Assembly: GCA_016716005.1 (NCBI GenBank)
Contig: JADJXE010000001.1
Coordinates: forward strand, 1,811,001-1,875,000
Length of the DNA: 64,000 bases
Source of the DNA: Acidimicrobiales bacterium
GTDB lineage: Bacteria > Actinomycetota > Acidimicrobiia > Acidimicrobiales > JADJXE01
Reading direction: 5' to 3'
How positions within the stretch are numbered: the stretch's first letter is position 1; each line of letters begins with the position of its first letter. Below, in pieces: positions 41,807 through 49,385 of this stretch. The translations under genes and the position numbers were made by a program. The notes under the pieces are model-generated. The model made no database searches and was not told where the DNA came from. It worked only from the letters and a program-made list of their open reading frames with translations.

Positions 41807-43296
41807 CGCAGGACCCGGCGCAGCACCTTGCCCCCGAGGCCGCGGGGCAGCTCGTCGACGAACATGATCTTCGACGGGCACTTGTAGCGGGCCAGCCGGT
41901 CGGCGCAGAACTCGATGAGCTCGTCCTCCTCGACCGAGGCGCCGCCCTCCACCACCACGTAGGCCTTCACCGCCTCGCCCGTGTACGGGTGGGCGACGCC
42001 CACCACGGCCGCCTCGCGCACGTCGGGATGCTCGAGGAGCACCTCTTCGACCTCGGCGGGGAACACGTTGAAGCCCGAGACGATGATGAGGTCCTTGATC
42101 CGGTCGACGAGGAAGAGGCGGCCGTCGTCGGCGACCACGGCGATGTCGCCGGTGCGGAGCCAGCCGTCGGCCGTGAGGGCCGCGCGCGTGGCCTCGGGAT
42201 CGTTCCAGTACCCCTTGAACACGCCGGGTCCGCGCACCCAGATCTCGCCGGCATCGCCGACGAGGACGTCGTCGCCCTGCTCGTCGACCAGCCGCAGCTC
42301 GACGCCGGGCAGGGGCACGCCGATCGATCCGTGCCGGGTCGTGAGCCCGGCCGCCGACGTGACGACGGGTGCGGCCTCGGTGAGCCCGTAGCCCTCCGAG
42401 ATGGCGACGCCGAACCGGGCCTCGAAGCGCTCGGCCACGTCCTCGGGGAGCTTGGCTGCGCCGGAGGCCGCGATCCGCAGGCCGGCGAAGGCCGCGGGGT
42501 CGACATCGGGCAGGCCGGCCCACGCCGTCCACATGGGGGGTGCCCCCGAGACGGCCGTGACCCCCCACTCGCGGATGGTGTCGACCGACGACGAGGGGTC
42601 GAAGCGCTCCACCAGCACCACCGACGCCCCCACGAACAGCGTGAGGCCGAGCACCACGTTCAGCCCGAAGATGTGGAACAGCGGCAGGACACCCAGCACG
42701 ACGTCTCCGGGGACGAGCGCCCGGCCCGGGGCCAGCTGGGTCTGCTCGAGGTTCGCCCGGAGGTTGCCGTGGCTCAGCATGGCCGCCCGCGGCGACCCGG
42801 CCGTGCCGCTGGTGAACATCAGCACGGCCACGTCGTCGTCGTGGCGCTCCACCAGCGGCGTCGGGGAGCCGGCGAGGAGGTCCTCGAAGGTGAGCGCGTC
42901 GCGCAGGCCGTGACCCTGGCTGGCGATGACGTGCTCGAGCACCGGCAGCGACGACCGGTCGACCGTCGACCAGGCGGCCCGGGCCCGGGGGCCCACCACG
43001 ACGGCGCGGGCACCCACCGTGGCCAGCTCCTGGGCCATCTCGGCGGCCGGGCTCAGCGGGTTGATCGGGACGGCGACGGCCCCCGCGCCGAGGATGGCGA
43101 GGTACGAGAGCACGAAGTAGGGGTTGTTGGCGCAGAGCATCCCGACCCGGTCGCCCGGTTCGATGCCCAGGCTCACCAGCGAGCCCCGCAGCCCGGCCAC
43201 CTGGTCGCGGAGCGCGCCGTAGGTGATCGTGTGGCCCCGGCTCACCACCGCGACGGCCTCGCCCGGGTGGGGCTCGATGATCGTGGCCAGGTTCAC
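41803..43296 (-). CDS. long-chain acyl-CoA synthetase family AMP-dependent ligase
   Basis: This 497-residue enzyme belongs to the ANL (acyl-CoA synthetase) superfamily. MFTSGTAGSPRAAMLSHGN is the AMP/phosphate loop, EGYGLTEAAPVV the A5 motif, WLRTGDIAVVADDG the A7 motif, and the final ELPRGLGGKVLRRVLR carries the catalytic lysine. The GTG at 43296 has AAGGAG eight bases upstream; the longer frame is not supported. A fatty or other carboxylic acid is the substrate; which one is not readable. Confidence 0.9.
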   Translation of the reverse strand: MNLATIIEPHPGEAVAVVSRGHTITYGALRDQVAGLRGSLVSLGIEPGDRVGMLCANNPYFVLSYLAILGAGAVAVPINPLSPAAEMAQELATVGARAVVVGPRARAAWSTVDRSSLPVLEHVIASQGHGLRDALTFEDLLAGSPTPLVERHDDDVAVLMFTSGTAGSPRAAMLSHGNLRANLEQTQLAPGRALVPGDVVLGVLPLFHIFGLNVVLGLTLFVGASVVLVERFDPSSSVDTIREWGVTAVSGAPPMWTAWAGLPDVDPAAFAGLRIAASGAAKLPEDVAERFEARFGVAISEGYGLTEAAPVVTSAAGLTTRHGSIGVPLPGVELRLVDEQGDDVLVGDAGEIWVRGPGVFKGYWNDPEATRAALTADGWLRTGDIAVVADDGRLFLVDRIKDLIIVSGFNVFPAEVEEVLLEHPDVREAAVVGVAHPYTGEAVKAYVVVEGGASVEEDELIEFCADRLARYKCPSKIMFVDELPRGLGGKVLRRVLR

Positions 43297-43448
43297 CCCG
43301 AACGCTCCTTGCTCGTCGAGGGCGCGGAGACGACCCGCCGTCGGCCTGCGCCCCCTCGGGCAGACCCTACCTCGCGCCATGGGCCCGCAACCGACGAGCA
43401 CGGCTCAAGGCGCGTCGGGTCGGGGCCGATCTGCTGGGGGGAGGTTCG

Positions 43449-44318
43449 ATGTCGGTCACCGGACGCGCGGCCCGGATGCTGCTCACCCTGGCCCTGCTCG
43501 CCGCCTCGGCGGGTCTGGGCGCGAGGGCGGCAGCGGCCGACTCGCCGGCCGAGGAGCAGCGGTTCGTCGAGCTGATCGACCAGCTGCGCGCCTCGAGGGG
43601 CGCGGGCGCGCTCCGCGTGAACGCCACCCTGGCGGCGACGGCGTGCGACTGGACCCGCAGGATGGTGGCCGACGGGGCCATCTCCCACGACCCGAACCTG
43701 GCCGCCGCCGCGGCTGCGGCCGACCCCGGCTGGCGCCGGGCGGGTGAGAACGTGGGCAAGGGCCCCGACGTCCAGGCGCTGTTCGAGGCCTTCGTGGCCA
43801 GCCCGACCCACCTCGCGAACCTGGTCGACCCCGCCTTCGATGAGGTCGGCGTGTGCGTGATCCGCGCCGGTGACCTGCTGTACACGACCCACCGCTTCCT
43901 GCAGGCGGGCTCCCCGCCCCCCACCACGGCGGCCCCGCCGCCGCCTACCGCACCCGCACCCACGGCGCCACCGCCCACCGCACCCGCCCCCGCCCCCACC
44001 CCCACGGCGCCACCCACGACCCCGGCGGCCACCGCGCCGCCCACCAACCCGCCGACGACCCCGGCGCCCAGCGCGCCGACCCCGGCCCCACCCACCACCA
44101 CCGGCACCACCGCCACGGCCCCGGGCGGCACCACCGCGACGACCGCGGCAGGCGGCACGAGCACGACCCCCGCCGCCGGGCCCAGCACCTCCGGTACCGC
44201 CCCGGGCGGCACCGACGCCACCGCCGGGCCCCCCTCGACGGGCGACGCCGGCCCCGCCGCACCCTCGGTGGTGCCGGCGGTGCTCGACCAGCTGCGCCGC
44301 CTCGACCCCCGCGGATGA
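43449..44318 (+). CDS. secreted CAP (SCP-like) domain protein with Pro/Thr-rich tail
   Basis: This 289-residue protein has a signal peptide (about 1-30, hydrophobic core LLTLALLAASAG). A CAP domain follows at about 35-155, with ISHDPNL, RAGENVGKG and FVASPTHLANLVDPAFDEVGV. After the domain comes a roughly 120-residue tail almost only of Pro, Thr, Ala and Gly, likely extended or glycosylated, without a sorting signal. GGGGGAGG precedes the ATG. CAP proteins are extracellular; the activity of bacterial members is mostly unknown. Confidence 0.88.
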   Translation: MSVTGRAARMLLTLALLAASAGLGARAAAADSPAEEQRFVELIDQLRASRGAGALRVNATLAATACDWTRRMVADGAISHDPNLAAAAAAADPGWRRAGENVGKGPDVQALFEAFVASPTHLANLVDPAFDEVGVCVIRAGDLLYTTHRFLQAGSPPPTTAAPPPPTAPAPTAPPPTAPAPAPTPTAPPTTPAATAPPTNPPTTPAPSAPTPAPPTTTGTTATAPGGTTATTAAGGTSTTPAAGPSTSGTAPGGTDATAGPPSTGDAGPAAPSVVPAVLDQLRRLDPRG

Positions 44319-44375
44319 GCGGGACGGCACCAGGGTGACGGTGCGGCGGCGGGCCCCGTCGGGGAGGCTGGTGGC

Positions 44376-45323
44376 GTGCCGGCCGTGATCGAGACGGAGG
44401 AGCTGACCCGCGGGTTCCGCGGCCAGCTGGCCGTCGACGGGCTGAGCCTCGATGTACGGGCGGGCGAGGTGCTCGCGCTGCTCGGACCGAACGGCGCCGG
44501 CAAGACCACCACCGTGCGGCTGCTGAACGGGGTGCTGCGACCCGACAGGGGCCGGGCCACCGTGCTCGGCCTCGATCCGGCCGCCGAGGGCGACGACGTG
44601 CGCCGCCGCACCGGCGTGCTCACCGAGAACGCCGGCCTGGACGATCGCCTGACCGCCCGCGAGAACCTGCTCGCGGTCGCCGGCATCCGGGGCATGCGGG
44701 GCGCCGCCGCCCGGAGCCGGGTCGACGGCCTCCTCGAGCGCTTCGGCATGGCCGATCGGGCCGACCGGCAGGTGCAGGGGTTCTCCACCGGCCAGCGCAA
44801 GCGGATCGCGCTGGCCCGGGCGCTGCTCCACGAGCCCGAGGTGCTGTTCCTCGACGAGCCGACGTCGGGCCTCGACCCGGCCGCCACACGCGACGTCGTC
44901 GATCTGATCGCGTCGCTCGCCACCGAGCACGGCCGCACGATCCTGCTGTGCACCCACTTCCTCGGCGAGGCCGGGCGGCTCGCCAACCGGATGGCGGTGC
45001 TGCACCGCGGGCGGCTGCACGCGTTCGGCACGCCGGCAGAGATCGCCACCGGCTACTGGAAGGGGCTCGACACCGTGCTCGACCTGGGGGCGCCGGCCGG
45101 CGCCGAGGCGCTGACCACCGTGCGCCGGGTGCGGGGCGTGCTCGAGGTCGCGCCCAGCGGGGAGGGCGCCCGGGTGCGGGTGGAGGATCGCGAGGTGCTC
45201 CCCACCCTCGTCGCCGCCCTGGTGGGCGCGGGCGAGCACGTGTACGCCGTGACGCCCCGGCCCCCGACCCTCGAGGACGTGTACTTCGCGGTCCTCGAGG
45301 ACGTGGGCGAGGGGGCGGCGTGA
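44376..45323 (+). CDS. ABC transporter ATP-binding protein
   Basis: This 315-residue ATPase has a Walker A motif GPNGAGKTT (37-45), the signature FSTGQRKRIALARAL, Walker B VLFLDEPTSGLDP and the switch histidine in LLCTHFLGEA. The C-terminal 90 residues are an accessory domain common in DrrA/CcmA-type exporters. GTG start after GGGGAGG. It overlaps the permease gene by four bases (GTGA), forming a two-gene exporter. Substrate unknown. Confidence 0.92.
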   Translation: MPAVIETEELTRGFRGQLAVDGLSLDVRAGEVLALLGPNGAGKTTTVRLLNGVLRPDRGRATVLGLDPAAEGDDVRRRTGVLTENAGLDDRLTARENLLAVAGIRGMRGAAARSRVDGLLERFGMADRADRQVQGFSTGQRKRIALARALLHEPEVLFLDEPTSGLDPAATRDVVDLIASLATEHGRTILLCTHFLGEAGRLANRMAVLHRGRLHAFGTPAEIATGYWKGLDTVLDLGAPAGAEALTTVRRVRGVLEVAPSGEGARVRVEDREVLPTLVAALVGAGEHVYAVTPRPPTLEDVYFAVLEDVGEGAA

Positions 45324-46138
45324 GGGGCCGGGCGCCCGACTGGGGCGCCATCCGCTTCGTCCTCTGGAAGGACCTGGTCGCCGTCAAGCGTTCCAAGGCC
45401 GTGGTGCTGCCGATGCTCCTGGTGCCGGTGCTCCTGCTGGTGGTGCTGCCCCTCGTGATCGGGCTGGCAGCGAGGAGCGCGGGGCCCACCGACCTCGATC
45501 GCCTCCTCGGCTCGATGCCCGGCGACCTGGCTCGGCCGATCCTCGAGCTGCCCGAACGCCAGCAGCTCATCGTGCTCGTCAACGGCTACCTGCTGGCCCC
45601 GCTGTTCCTGATCGTCCCGCTCATGGTGTCGGCCGTCCTGGCTGCCGACGCGTTCGCGGGCGAGAAGGAGCGCCGGACCCTCGAGGGGCTGCTGCACCTG
45701 CCGATCACCGACCGCGACCTGTTCGTCGCCAAGATGCTCGCCGCCCTCCTCCCGGCCCTGGTCGTGTCGTGGCTGGGGTTCGCGTGCTTCGCCGTCGTGT
45801 CGAACACGGTCGCCTGGCCGCTGCTGCACCGGGTGTTCGTGCCCACGATGCTCTGGCTGGTGGTCATCCTCTGGGTCGCACCAGCGGTCGCCCTGCTCGG
45901 GCTGGGCGTGATGGTGCGCGTGTCGGCCCGCGCCCGCACCACCCAGGAGGCCAACCAGCTGGGCGGCGCGGTGATCCTGCCGCTGATCTTCCTGGCGCTG
46001 GCCCAGGCCACCGGGCTCCTCCTGGTGGCCGTACCGGTGGCCGTGGCGGTGGGCGCGGTGGTGTGGGTGGTGGCGCTCTGGCTGCTCAGGGGCGGCCTGC
46101 GCCGCTTCTCACGCGACCAGCTGGCTGCCAGCCTCTGA
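45320..46138 (+). CDS. ABC transporter permease (ABC-2 type)
   Basis: This 272-residue membrane protein has six hydrophobic segments, a cytoplasmic N-terminus and the loop AFAGEKERRTLEGLLHLPITDRDLFVAKM, which is characteristic of ABC-2 type permeases. The GTG start overlaps the stop of the ATPase gene. Together the pair would form a homodimeric exporter; export of a lipid-like compound, drug or peptide cannot be told apart here. Confidence 0.88.
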   Translation: MRGRAPDWGAIRFVLWKDLVAVKRSKAVVLPMLLVPVLLLVVLPLVIGLAARSAGPTDLDRLLGSMPGDLARPILELPERQQLIVLVNGYLLAPLFLIVPLMVSAVLAADAFAGEKERRTLEGLLHLPITDRDLFVAKMLAALLPALVVSWLGFACFAVVSNTVAWPLLHRVFVPTMLWLVVILWVAPAVALLGLGVMVRVSARARTTQEANQLGGAVILPLIFLALAQATGLLLVAVPVAVAVGAVVWVVALWLLRGGLRRFSRDQLAASL

Positions 46139-46208
46139 TCGGCGGGCCACTGGTCGGGGACGGGCCGGCTGGCGTCGATACCGAGTGACTCCGCGGCCGA
46201 CTGAGGCC

Positions 46209-46230
46209 GCCGATAGCGGCGCCTATCTGG
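46209..46230 (+). repeat. 22-nt direct repeat, copy A
   Basis: GCCGATAGCGGCGCCTATCTGG recurs with two changes at 47021-47042 in the same orientation. The pair brackets the toxin-antitoxin genes. This copy also contains the inverted repeat GATAG-CGGCGC-CTATC. It could mark the ends of an acquired segment or be a protein-binding site; no transposase is nearby. Confidence 0.55.
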
Positions 46231-46235
46231 CCGTC

Positions 46236-46628
46236 TCAGGTGGGGGTGGCGGTCCTGAGCCCGAGGTGGGTGGCAGCGGCGAGCATCCGCTCGTCGTAGG
46301 TGACGACGTGGCTGAGGTCCCCACCGAGCAGCTGGGCGGTGGCGAGATGGATGGCATCGAGGGAGCGAAGATCCGAGGGCAACAGCACCGCTGCTGCGTT
46401 GAGCACCCGGTCGTTCACGCGCACGAGCTCCACCCGGGCGAGCAGGGCCCGGCCTCGGGCCAGCGCCTCGTCCCCCTCGTCGAGAAGTGCACGAAGGACC
46501 TCGGTACGGGCCAGCGAGCTCGACACCACCGGCCGCCGCCGGCGCAGGTGATGGCGCAGTGCTCGAGACTCGGGTTCTTCGACGGCCAGCTTCACCAGGG
46601 CCGAGGAGTCCAGGTACGCCGCTGGCAT
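46236..46628 (-). CDS. type II toxin, PIN domain (VapC-like)
   Basis: This 130-residue PIN-domain protein begins AAYLDSSALVKLAVEEPES, with the first acidic residue of the nuclease site. It has a conserved glutamate in ARTEVLRAL and the later acids in LRSLDAIHLATA and VVTYDERML. The family cleaves RNA, often tRNA. Its ATG overlaps the antitoxin stop by one base (TGATG). The open frame continues upstream, but that part is antitoxin shadow. Confidence 0.9.
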   Translation of the reverse strand: MPAAYLDSSALVKLAVEEPESRALRHHLRRRRPVVSSSLARTEVLRALLDEGDEALARGRALLARVELVRVNDRVLNAAAVLLPSDLRSLDAIHLATAQLLGGDLSHVVTYDERMLAAATHLGLRTATPT

Positions 46629-46900
46629 CAGCGCTCGTCTTGTCGTAGGCGGCCCAGGACGGCTGATGGCAACACGGCTCCGCGCGATGGGAGCGGTGGG
46701 GGAAGGTCGCCGAGATCGCCAGTGGCCGCCTCCACGTCGCCCGCCGCGCGCAGGCGTTCGAGCGGACTCCCCTCGGGGAGCGGGCTGAGCAAGGCGACCG
46801 GCCGACCCCGGTCGGTGATCTCGATCGTCTCGCCGCGCTCCACCAGTCGGAGCAGCTCGCTGGCTCGCTGTCGCAGCTCCCGCACTCCCACACTCGTCAT
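46628..46900 (-). CDS. type II antitoxin, Phd/YefM family
   Basis: This 90-residue protein starts SVGVRELRQRASELLRLVERGETIEITDRGRPVALL, the DNA-binding fold of Phd/YefM antitoxins. The C-terminal half is Pro/Leu-rich and should wrap the toxin. It precedes the toxin gene and overlaps it by one base. The pair would be autoregulated through the inverted repeat two bases upstream of the ATG. Pairing a Phd-type antitoxin with a PIN toxin is common. Confidence 0.88.
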   Translation of the reverse strand: MTSVGVRELRQRASELLRLVERGETIEITDRGRPVALLSPLPEGSPLERLRAAGDVEAATGDLGDLPPPLPSRGAVLPSAVLGRLRQDER

Positions 46901-46901
46901 G

Positions 46902-46915
46902 TGCTACAGATAGCA
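46902..46915. promoter_or_regulatory. candidate toxin-antitoxin autoregulatory operator
   Basis: TGCTA-CAGA-TAGCA is a perfect 5-bp inverted repeat with a 4-base spacer, beginning two bases upstream of the antitoxin ATG. This spacing leaves no room for a leader or a ribosome site, so the transcript may be leaderless. Phd-type antitoxins bind such short palindromes to repress their own operon. Confidence 0.55.
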
Positions 46916-47219
46916 TCTTGAAAGCCGGTCTGGCAACCGCGGCTGGGCACGGTGGCACGGCCACGAGAACAGCGGATGCCGAGCAGCTGGTGCGCGACGG
47001 GAGCCGGTACCGAAATGACGGCCGAAAGCGGCGCCTATCCGGCGGCAGAGGGCACTCCCCGCTCGTCTCGCCGTGAGCGGTATGGGGCGCCCGGTATGGG
47101 CGGATATGCGGTGGGCGCGCTGGGCCGGTCGGAGATGCCAGGGTCGCGTTACCGGGTGCTCACGCGGTGACTCGTGGCTGCGCCGCTCGTACGCCCAGCC
47201 CCAGTTGCACGGTGCGGGT
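46916..47219. other. intergenic region without a convincing gene
   Basis: Between the antitoxin and the small membrane peptide gene about 350 bases carry no supported gene. The stretch holds the antitoxin promoter area at its left end and copy B of the 22-nt repeat. It also has a run of related short strings (GGTATGGGGCGCC, GGTATGGGCGG). Open frames here lack ribosome sites and have shadow-like arginine- or glycine-rich composition. Confidence 0.6.
47021..47042 (+). repeat. 22-nt direct repeat, copy B
   Basis: GCCGAAAGCGGCGCCTATCCGG matches copy A (46209-46230) at 20 of 22 positions, same orientation, 812 bases apart. The left arm of the internal palindrome is broken in this copy. Confidence 0.55.
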
Positions 47220-47253
47220 CTGACCGGCGGGCCACGCCACCGAGGCCGGTCAG
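47220..47253 (-). terminator. hairpin at the end of the SAM hydrolase/small peptide genes
   Basis: A perfect 9-bp stem (CTGACCGGC with GCCGGTCAG) with a 16-base loop spans the stop codon of the small membrane peptide gene. Position directly at the end of the minus-strand genes suggests a terminator without a T-run. Confidence 0.5.
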
Positions 47254-47339
47254 CGGGCCAGGACGAACAGCTGGAGCACCGCCGCGCCCAGGATCAGCAG
47301 CAGGAGGGCCGCGATGGCGATGGTCGTGGCGGGCCGCAC
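47250..47339 (-). CDS. possible 29-residue single-helix membrane peptide
   Basis: A short frame starting at GTG encodes RPATT followed by about 22 hydrophobic residues and ending LAR. It begins nine bases after the stop of the SAM hydrolase-family gene, with AGGGTGG four bases before the start. The composition is what a small membrane protein would have, and a hairpin ends it exactly at the stop. Its shortness keeps confidence moderate. Confidence 0.4.
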   Translation of the reverse strand: MRPATTIAIAALLLLILGAAVLQLFVLAR

Positions 47340-47348
47340 CCGGCCACC

Positions 47349-48221
47349 CTAGCGGCGAGGCGCGCCGGAGCCCCCGGGGAAGGCGACCCTGGTGGTGACG
47401 CCCGGCTCGGGGCCCTCGGGCTCGGACAGGCGCACGGCGTCGCCGGCCCGGATCCCCAGCTCACCGGCTGCGGGCTGGCGATCGAAGGCGAGCGACAGCA
47501 ACCCGTACGAGTCGACCACCAGCCCGAGCTGGCCCGGCTCGAGCTCGCCGTACGTGACCGCCAGCCGGGCGGTGCGCAGCTGGGAGCCGGACCGCACGGC
47601 GATCCGCTCCCCCAGGTCGGCCACGTCCTCGGGGCCCACGTTGAGCTGTGCGTTGCCGTACCGGTCGACCCAGAGCACCTCGGCGTGCAGCTCGCCGCCC
47701 TCGGCGCGCAGGAGGGGGACCACCCCGGGCAGGAGGCCCGCCGGGTCGATCTCGGGCCCGAACGCCCCGAGGGGGACGCCGTTGCACAGGTGCGCGGCCA
47801 CCGGCGCGAACACGTCCCGACCGGCGAAGGTGGCCCCCACCGCGGGGAGGTGGTACTCGGCGTCGGTGAGCGCCACCGCCCGGGTCGCCCCACCGGCCAT
47901 GGCCACCGCCGGCGCGAGCAGCCCGTTGTCGGGGCCGACGAACACGCCCACCCCGTCCCCCACCTCGACGGCGACCGCCCGGCGGTCGGTGCCCACGCCC
48001 GGATCCACCACCGCGAGGACCACCCCGGCGGGCACGTACTGCACGCAGCGGGCGAGCGCGAGCGAGCCGGCGCGCACGTCGTGGGGGGCGATCTCGTGGG
48101 TGAGGTCGATCACCACCGCGTGGCGGGCCAGGTCGCGCAGGACCGCCTTCACCACGCCGACGAACTCGTCGGCCGTGCCGTAGTCGGACAGGAACGAGAC
48201 GGTGTCGTAGCGGTGGGACAT
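47349..48221 (-). CDS. SAM hydroxide adenosyltransferase (SAM hydrolase, DUF62 family)
   Basis: This 290-residue protein belongs to the family that includes fluorinase and chlorinase. FLSDYGTADEFVGVVKAVL opens the N-terminal domain, VVDPGVGTDRRAVAV contains the Asp/Arg of the water-activating triad, and TFAGRDVFAPVAAHL contributes further active-site residues; a beta-barrel C-terminal domain follows. The water-using triad arrangement favours hydrolysis of S-adenosylmethionine to adenosine and methionine. The biological reason for this reaction is unclear. It starts with ATG, 57 bases after the BldC-like gene. Confidence 0.9.
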   Translation of the reverse strand: MSHRYDTVSFLSDYGTADEFVGVVKAVLRDLARHAVVIDLTHEIAPHDVRAGSLALARCVQYVPAGVVLAVVDPGVGTDRRAVAVEVGDGVGVFVGPDNGLLAPAVAMAGGATRAVALTDAEYHLPAVGATFAGRDVFAPVAAHLCNGVPLGAFGPEIDPAGLLPGVVPLLRAEGGELHAEVLWVDRYGNAQLNVGPEDVADLGERIAVRSGSQLRTARLAVTYGELEPGQLGLVVDSYGLLSLAFDRQPAAGELGIRAGDAVRLSEPEGPEPGVTTRVAFPGGSGAPRR

Positions 48222-48278
48222 GCGAGGGCCACGCTACCGGCCGCCTCCGGCCGGCGACCCTGCGCGGCGCCGGCGGCG

Positions 48279-48479
48279 CTACCCGGCCTCCGTGTACCGG
48301 CTGGACAGGTACCGGTGCACCTCGTCCTCCTCGATCCGGTACGACTTGCCGACCCGCGTGGCGGCCAGGTCGCCGGCCTTGATGAGCCGGTACACCGTCA
48401 TGGTCGACACCCGCATGATCTCGGCGACCTCGGCCACGGTCAGGAACCGGGCGTGCTGCGACAACGCCAAGGGAACCAC
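48279..48479 (-). CDS. small BldC-like/excisionase-type helix-turn-helix protein
   Basis: This 66-residue protein is a single MerR-type helix-turn-helix: FLTVAEVAEIMRVSTMTVYRLIKAGDL, then ATRVGKSYRIEEDEVHRYL. BldC and its mycobacterial homologue beside proC have this form. GGAGG lies five bases before the GTG. The proC neighbour supports orthology with that group rather than with a phage excisionase. Probable developmental or housekeeping transcription regulator. Confidence 0.87.
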   Translation of the reverse strand: MVPLALSQHARFLTVAEVAEIMRVSTMTVYRLIKAGDLAATRVGKSYRIEEDEVHRYLSSRYTEAG

Positions 48480-48565
48480 CCCTTCCTCCGCGAGGGGGGA
48501 CTGTACGCCAACGTTGCTGGTGGGGAAAGTGGTGCCAGAGGGGACGGCCGGGGTGGGCGGCGCCG

Positions 48566-49357
48566 TCAGCCCTGGCCGAGCTGGCGCGAGCGCTCGGTGG
48601 CGGCCACGACGGCGTCGAGGATCGCGGCCCGCACCCCGCCCGACTCGAGGGCCCGCAACCCGGCGGCGGTGGTGCCGCCCGGCGACGTGACCCCGGCGCG
48701 CAGGACCGAGAGCGGCTCACCCGACTCGGCGAGGAGGCGGGCGGAGCCCAGCAGCGTCTGGACGACCAGGGTGCGGCTGGTGTCGTGGGGCAGGCCGACC
48801 AGCACCCCGGCCTCGATCAGGGCCTCGGCCACCAGGAAGACGTACGCGGGGCCCGATCCCGAGAGCCCGGTGACGGCGTCGAGCAGGTGCTCGGGCACCC
48901 GCACGACCACGCCGACCGCGTCGAGGATCTCCTCGGCCCAGGCCAGATCGCCGGGGCCGGCGGCCGAGCCCGCGGCGAGCGCCGACACCCCGCTGCGGAT
49001 CAGGGCAGGGGTGTTGGGCATGGCCCGCAGCACGGCCACACCGGGGCCGAGGGCCGCCTCCAGCGCGGCGAGCGTGACGCCCGCCGCGATCGACAGCACG
49101 CGCGGCACGCCCACCGCGGCGAGGCCGGCGCAGGCACCGGGGACGTCGCCCGGCTTCACGGCGAGCACGGCCGCCTCGGCGGCAACCGGGGCGTCGGTGA
49201 CCGTGACGCCGGGATACCGGCCAGCCAGCTGGTGGCGGCGCTCCTCCACGAGGTCGGCCACGGCGAGCTCGCCGGCCGACCAGCCACTGGCGAGCAGGCC
49301 GCCGAGGAGCGCCTCCCCCATGCGTCCACCGCCGACGAGCAGGAGCCGGGTCGTCAT
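48566..49357 (-). CDS. proC: pyrroline-5-carboxylate reductase
   Basis: ProC performs the last step of proline synthesis. The 263-residue protein has the NAD(P) loop LLVGGGRMGEALLGGLL and the family signature TGLSGSGPAYVFLVAEALIEAG, followed by VTSPGGTTAAGLRALE. Length and motifs are normal. It lies 86 bases before the BldC-like gene and 28 bases after the peptidase gene stop side on the same strand. Confidence 0.95.
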   Translation of the reverse strand: MTTRLLLVGGGRMGEALLGGLLASGWSAGELAVADLVEERRHQLAGRYPGVTVTDAPVAAEAAVLAVKPGDVPGACAGLAAVGVPRVLSIAAGVTLAALEAALGPGVAVLRAMPNTPALIRSGVSALAAGSAAGPGDLAWAEEILDAVGVVVRVPEHLLDAVTGLSGSGPAYVFLVAEALIEAGVLVGLPHDTSRTLVVQTLLGSARLLAESGEPLSVLRAGVTSPGGTTAAGLRALESGGVRAAILDAVVAATERSRQLGQG

Positions 49358-49385
49358 GGCCGGGAGGGTACCGGGGCGGGGGCCG

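Noticed and set aside
43945..44262. Minus-strand frame within the CAP protein tail
   Set aside because: It is complementary to Pro/Thr codons and gives a Gly/Trp/Arg-rich shadow with no start signal.
46952..47170. 72-codon plus-strand frame in the intergenic region
   Set aside because: No ribosome site, low-complexity composition and it crosses the 22-nt repeat; no family resemblance.
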